Below, in pieces: positions 60,740 to 64,000 of a stretch of 64,000 nucleotides of DNA (its first letter is position 1; every line of letters begins with the position of its first letter). The position numbers were made by a program, and so were the translations under genes. Source of the stretch: JACTMZ01 sp044359955 (GTDB taxonomy: Bacteria > Verrucomicrobiota > Verrucomicrobiia > Chthoniobacterales > JACTMZ01). Where the stretch lies: positions 3,630 through 67,629 of the forward strand of contig JBIKLF010000011.1 in assembly GCA_044359955.1 (NCBI GenBank). Reading direction: 5' to 3'. The notes under the pieces were generated by a model, which saw nothing but the letters and a program-made list of their open reading frames with translations, did not search any database and was not told the origin of the DNA.

Positions 60740-61189
60740 GCAAGCCCCGCCGCGACCTCCGCGCCTCCGTGCGAGCCCTTTCCTCCCGCTGAGCCATGAG
60801 ACAGGCCCTAGCCAAAACTGAACACTGATACACCGGGCTGTAAGCCAACTGCGGCCTCCGGCCGCCTCATTCATCCTTCATCCTATCTCCTCCATCCCCC
60901 TTCGTTACGTTCACTCGCTCGCCTTCGTTACGTTGACTCGCTCGCTCCTGCTCATCTCGCCTGCGGTGGCCTGCGGCCATCTGCCCCGAGCGCCCTCGCG
61001 CTCCGGTGCTCGTTAACTTTTGTTAAAAAACTCCCACTTCATCCTTCATACTTCTTCCTTCATACTTTCCTCCTCTCCCCCCTCCACTCCCCCTTCATCC
61101 TTCCCACTTCATCCTTCATCCTTTCCTACCTCCCCCTCCCCGCTCCCCGCTTCCTTGCAACCATCCCGGCCCGTGCTAAAGATTGCTTT
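60740..61189. repeat. composite repeat spacer with R4 copy C
   Basis: 450 bp: GCGGCCTCCGGCCGCC at 60852, R4 copy C at 60901-61031 (with an internal duplication of TTCGTTACGTTGACTCGCTC), then TTCATCCTTCATACTTCTTC tracts to 61140. No gene. Confidence 0.8.
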
Positions 61190-61444
61190 ATGACCAGCAT
61201 CCCGATACCCGCGGACCTCCTGGAGGAAGCCAACGAAATCAGTGATCTGCCTCAACGCGTTGCCAGATTCATCAAGGCCGAGATTTCCCGCCGCCAACTC
61301 CAAAAGCAGCGCTACGGCGCCGACATTCTCCGACTCGTCGATCAAGCTTTCGCAGAAGCCGAATCTCGCAAGGATTCCGGCTTCGACGAAGCGGCCGCGC
61401 GCCTTGAGATGGCCGAATTGCACGAAAAAGTCCTCCGCTCGTGA
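61190..61444 (+). CDS. antitoxin candidate of a broken PIN module
   Basis: 84 residues: IPADLLEEANEISDLPQRVA, RFIKAEISRRQLQKQRYGAD, largely helical, unlike RHH. Overlaps the following gene's GTG as GTGA (61441-61444), so it is very probably the antitoxin of that PIN gene. Family not recognised. Confidence 0.6.
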   Translation: MTSIPIPADLLEEANEISDLPQRVARFIKAEISRRQLQKQRYGADILRLVDQAFAEAESRKDSGFDEAAARLEMAELHEKVLRS

Positions 61445-61910
61445 TCCGCGCCGTCCTCGACACCACCGTGGCTGTCGCCGCCGGAAGCCTCTGCACTTCG
61501 TGCCGGTTTAGGTTTGGGGATTGACCTCCCCCTCCTCGTCACTCGTCACTCGCCACTTTTCACTCGCCACAGCGAGCAAAGAGCGCAGCACCACCCTCCT
61601 CATTTCACGGGACATCGCTGCGGAGTATGCTCTCAAGCTTCGCGAGCGCGGCGTCAACGAAACCATCATCCTTGCCTTCCTGCGGCAAATCGCCCTACTC
61701 GCCGAAATCGTCGATATAAAATATTTCCACTTCCGGCACTATCCGATCGACGAAGACGACATCGCCTTTCTTCTTTGCGCCATGAACGGCAGCGCAACAC
61801 ATCTCGTTAGCTACGATCCTCACCTTTTGGACCTGGATATCTTTTACCCGGATATTGACATCATCCCGCCGGTCCCCTTCCTCCACACCCTTCGGCAGAC
61901 GCACGCCTGA
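61441..61910 (+). pseudogene. PIN-domain toxin gene, frameshifted
   Basis: GTG 61441 opens VIRAVLDTTVAVAAGSL (Asp in LDTT, the first PIN motif) but reaches a stop at about 61522. A different frame (0 versus 1) continues from about 61560 with ASKERSTTLLISRDIAAEYA, LRERGVNETIILAFLRQIAL and ending IDIIPPVPFL, the rest of a PIN_3 (COG1569-type) protein. Between them is CACTCGTCACTCGCCACTTT low-complexity DNA, so the gene seems interrupted by a repeat tract. Toxin is probably inactive. Confidence 0.7.
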
Positions 61911-62104
61911 CCCCGACCCTTGTCACGCCAGCTCGCCACGCCGTAAGCAAATGAAGGCGGGAGTCGCGAAGCGCGAAGGCGGATCCGCCTTCATACTTCA
62001 TCCTTTCCTCCTCGCCCCCGCCACCAGCCACCCGCGACCCGTTACTGCGCGCGTAGCGCGCCGCTCCGCTTGCCTCCTCAACCCACCGCCGGTATGTTGC
62101 AGCC
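61911..62104. repeat. R2-containing spacer
   Basis: R2 unit at 61922-61986 (GTCACGCCAGCTCGCCACGC ... TCGCGAAGCGCGAAGGCGGA), then TTCATACTTCATCC, then 60 bp GC-rich DNA before the hicB start. Confidence 0.75.
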
Positions 62105-62308
62105 ATGACGATCAAAGCCATAGTTCACGATGCAGAAGAAGGTGGTTTTTGGGCTGAAGTCCCAGCACTTCCCGGCTGCGTCACGCAGGGGGAAAGTGAG
62201 GACGAGATCCGCACCAATCTTCTGGAGGCCGTCGAACTGTGGTTCGAAGCCGGTGAGGCTTCGGCGGTCGCCGAAAAGGAAAGCCGCGTGCTGGAACTCG
62301 CTCTTTGA
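62105..62308 (+). CDS. hicB: HicB-like antitoxin
   Basis: 67 residues. VHDAEEGGFWAEVPALPGCVTQGESEDE and NLLEAVELWFEAG are the HicB/UPF0150 partial RNase-H-like fold; it lacks an added C-terminal HTH. It precedes hicA, with a 4-bp overlap (TTGA). Confidence 0.88.
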   Translation: MTIKAIVHDAEEGGFWAEVPALPGCVTQGESEDEIRTNLLEAVELWFEAGEASAVAEKESRVLELAL

Positions 62309-62511
62309 AACAAGTTTCCGGCAAAGAGCTGGCCCGGGCCGTGCAGAAAAAGGGTTGGATGCTTGTCCGCATCAAAGGCAGCCATCACGTCTTTACGCTA
62401 ACCGGCCGACCAGAACGCATCGTCATTCCCATCCACGGCAACCAACCGCTAAAGATCGGGTTGCTGCGCTCCCAGATGAAAATTGCCGGTTTGGTTGAGG
62501 ACGACATTTGA
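62305..62511 (+). CDS. hicA: HicA-type toxin
   Basis: 68 residues from TTG 62305. SGKELARAVQKKGWMLVRIKGSHHVF and IPIHGNQPLKIGLLRSQMKIAGL are the HicA double-stranded-RNA-binding-like fold with the catalytic-region His in GSHH. RNase toxin by family. Confidence 0.9.
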   Translation: MKQVSGKELARAVQKKGWMLVRIKGSHHVFTLTGRPERIVIPIHGNQPLKIGLLRSQMKIAGLVEDDI

Positions 62512-62990
62512 ACCGCGCCAAGCGCTGGAGGACCTGTTCCAGGCTTTCAGCCTTTCAGCGTTTCAAGTTTCAAGTTTCCTGCGATTCCTCCTTCATCCTT
62601 CATACTTCTTCCTTCATACTTTCCTCCTCCCCCCCCCGCCCCCCCTTGTCACGCCAGCTCGCCATCCAGTTTAGTCGCCGCGGCGACCCGCAAGCAAATG
62701 AAGGCGGGAGTCGCGAAGCGCGAAGGCGGATCCCCCCGTCCCACCTCTTCCATTCAAAATTCAACATTAAACATCGCGGCCCCCAGCCGCTCCACCGCCA
62801 CATACGACTTCATACTTCATACTTCATCCTTTATCCTTCATCCTTCCCCCCCGCCCCCTCCCTCCGCTTCGCTCCCCCCTTCGTTTCCTTCGTTACCTTT
62901 TGTTAAAAAAACTCCGCGCCCTTCGCGCCCTCCGCGTGCGCCAATCCGTAAATCCTCCTTCCTCCCGCACGCCGTTATTGTTCGACACTT
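62512..62990. repeat. composite repeat spacer
   Basis: 479 bp: TTTCAAGTTTCAAGTTTCC, TTCATCCTTCATACTTCTTC tracts, R2 at 62648-62732 (palindrome GTCGCCGCGGCGAC at 62674-62687), R3-type ATTCAACATTAAACATCGCG at 62757, and truncated R4 at 62880-62911. No gene. Confidence 0.8.
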
Positions 62991-63302
62991 ATGCCTGAAA
63001 AGACTTTCACCATACCGCTTTCGGCAGAGTGCTTTCTCGTAGCAGAGTGTTTTCGCACTGGACCGCGGGTTGTGGATTTTGTGGTGCGCCTGATGATTTA
63101 CCGCAACGACGGGGAGGTCGAAGTGGTCGCGCGCTACGACACGGCCCACGGGATCGCGCACCTGGATCAACTCAAACAGGGAGGCCGTTTGCTCGAGAAG
63201 ACATGGCTCCCTCACCTTGACTTCGATGAAGCCTACGAATACGCTTTAAAAGAGTTTAAAACGAACCATGGCCACTACCTACAACGCTGGCGAAGCGCCT
63301 GA
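62991..63302 (+). CDS. unknown small protein (two-gene module, possible toxin)
   Basis: 103 residues. MIYRNDGEVEVVARYDTAHGIAHLD and DFDEAYEYALKEFKTNHGHYL; the ARYDTAHG turn is reminiscent of TumE-like or DUF7718-like proteins but not firm. Overlaps the next gene by 35 bp. Confidence 0.55.
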   Translation: MPEKTFTIPLSAECFLVAECFRTGPRVVDFVVRLMIYRNDGEVEVVARYDTAHGIAHLDQLKQGGRLLEKTWLPHLDFDEAYEYALKEFKTNHGHYLQRWRSA

Positions 63303-63471
63303 AAAAACATCGCGCATTGCTGAAACGGCAGGGATGTCCGATGCAGAGTTTGACCGATGGATCGAGCATCAGGGGGGGCAGCCGATGAGCCAAGAACTCT
63401 GGGAAAAACTGGCTAAATCCGGCATCTTTCCTGAGTTGCCACCACGCGGCACCAAGACCCGCGCTGCTTAA
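63268..63471 (+). CDS. small unknown partner protein
   Basis: 67 residues: AGMSDAEFDRWIEHQGGQPM and LAKSGIFPELPPRG. Starts inside the preceding gene (35-bp overlap), as module partners in this region do. Family not recognised. Confidence 0.5.
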   Translation: MATTYNAGEAPEKTSRIAETAGMSDAEFDRWIEHQGGQPMSQELWEKLAKSGIFPELPPRGTKTRAA

Positions 63472-64000
63472 GATACAAAACGCCCCCCTCCCCCTTTGCT
63501 GCGCCGTGCACGTCGCAGCAAAAACATCTTCTTCAATCTTCTTCAATTTGCCTATGGGCCATCTACGGCCTCCGGCCTTCGGTATCAGTTGATCGCTGAA
63601 GCGACCCGTCTCGCAGACTCGGCCGTGGCCTGCCTTTCCCTTCGCTCTCCGCACCTCCGGTTTCCCCCTTCATCCTTCATACTTCATCCTTCATACTTTC
63701 CTCCTCCCCCCTCCGCCCCGCCCCTCGTCACGCCGTAGCCGCGAAGCGCGAAGGCGGATCCGGTTTCCGGTTTCCGCTTTCAGCTTTCCGGTCTCAAGTT
63801 TCAGCCCTCCTCTCAGTCACTCAGGTTTCAAGTTTCAGCCCTCCTCCTCCCCCTCCTCCCCCCCCCCCTTCCCCCGCCGCCCCCCTTGTCACGCCGTAGT
63901 CGCGAAGCGCGAAGGCGGATCCGCTTCGCTCCCCCTTCATCCTCCTAGTCACGCCGTAGACGTTCGCCACGGCAAACGCAAAGGCGGATCATCCTTCCCA
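63472..64000. repeat. composite repeat spacer running off the window
   Basis: 529 bp. GGCCATCTACGGCCTCCGGC at 63556, CGACCCGTCTCGCAGACTCG at 63602 (as at 58842), TTCATCC tracts, R2 units at 63727-63761, 63888-63922 and 63948-63992, and CTCAGGTTTCAAGTTTCAGC tracts at 63825. No gene; the array probably continues. Confidence 0.8.

Noticed and set aside
54116..63471. Classical integron array
   Set aside because: No intI in the window, and repeats do not form attC sites (no paired RYYYAAC/GTTRRRY with the right spacing). Only gene orientation and TA content resemble an integron.
53700..63700. Frames encoding FILHPSS or SFILHTSYF runs
   Set aside because: Direct translations of TTCATCC tracts, with no other protein features.
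53690..64000. Repeat-rich DNA that resembles a CRISPR array
   Set aside because: The repeats differ in length and order, spacers are not unique sequences of constant size, there are genes between them, and no cas genes are present.

Overview
The window looks like a high-GC Gram-negative chromosome from the Verrucomicrobiota or a close PVC relative. This is an inference from gene content: two PEP-CTERM proteins, lipoproteins, a DUF2256/photolyase cluster, a Na+-pumping methylmalonyl-CoA decarboxylase operon, and many TGTAGCGGCG-type palindromes between genes. No rRNA or other direct taxonomic marker is present.

Region 1 (1-41.5 kb) is mostly ordinary chromosome. In order it holds an AraC-type regulator; two secreted Ntn (choloylglycine-type) hydrolases, one fused to a TolB-like propeller; a DUF2256/photolyase cluster with a second photolyase-like protein whose domains appear swapped; an aminotransferase; and a tandem-domain NDK-like protein. 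Next is a six-gene block for propionate/succinate metabolism (mce, carboxyltransferase, biotin carrier, OadG-like and OadB-like membrane subunits, birA), then hisI, a phosphoesterase, mpl, a CysJ-like reductase, two CorC-like membrane proteins, DUF309, a PEP-CTERM protease, an NSS transporter with small subunit, gpmA, hisD-folP, ftsH, an MBL nuclease-like protein, a HAD phosphatase, an MFS transporter, an ArsR regulator, recG, a RAYT transposase framed by REP-like palindromes, and a GH75-like lipoprotein.

Region 2 (41.5-46 kb) starts at a tRNA-Pro(GGG) gene. The last 31 bp of the tRNA recur downstream, joined to a 14-bp palindrome, and these repeats separate successive small modules: a nucleotidyltransferase pair, an AT-rich PEP-CTERM gene plus MazEF, DUF433/DUF5615, and VapBC. 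It looks like stepwise accretion of toxin-antitoxin cassettes behind a tRNA.

Region 3 (46-53.2 kb) returns to chromosomal genes: DUF2721, an EF-hand lipoprotein, an RND efflux pump with its adaptor, trmD, and an SRPBCC protein.

Region 4 (53.2-64 kb, running off the end) is the strangest part. About ten small one- or two-gene modules, all on the + strand and mostly toxin-antitoxin pairs (Phd/PIN, DUF433/DUF5615, VapBC, a broken PIN pair, HicBA, unknown pairs), are separated by 150-880 bp spacers. The spacers are mosaics of at least four repeat families: pyrimidine-rich TTCATCC/TTCATAC tracts, GTCACGCC...AAGGCGGATC units with palindromic cores, CATTAAACATCGCGGCC units, and a ~105-bp unit ending in CCTTTTGTTAAAAAAC. 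In places the repeats have entered coding sequence. The GTCGCCGCGGCGAC palindrome is shared by regions 2 and 4, which suggests related origins.
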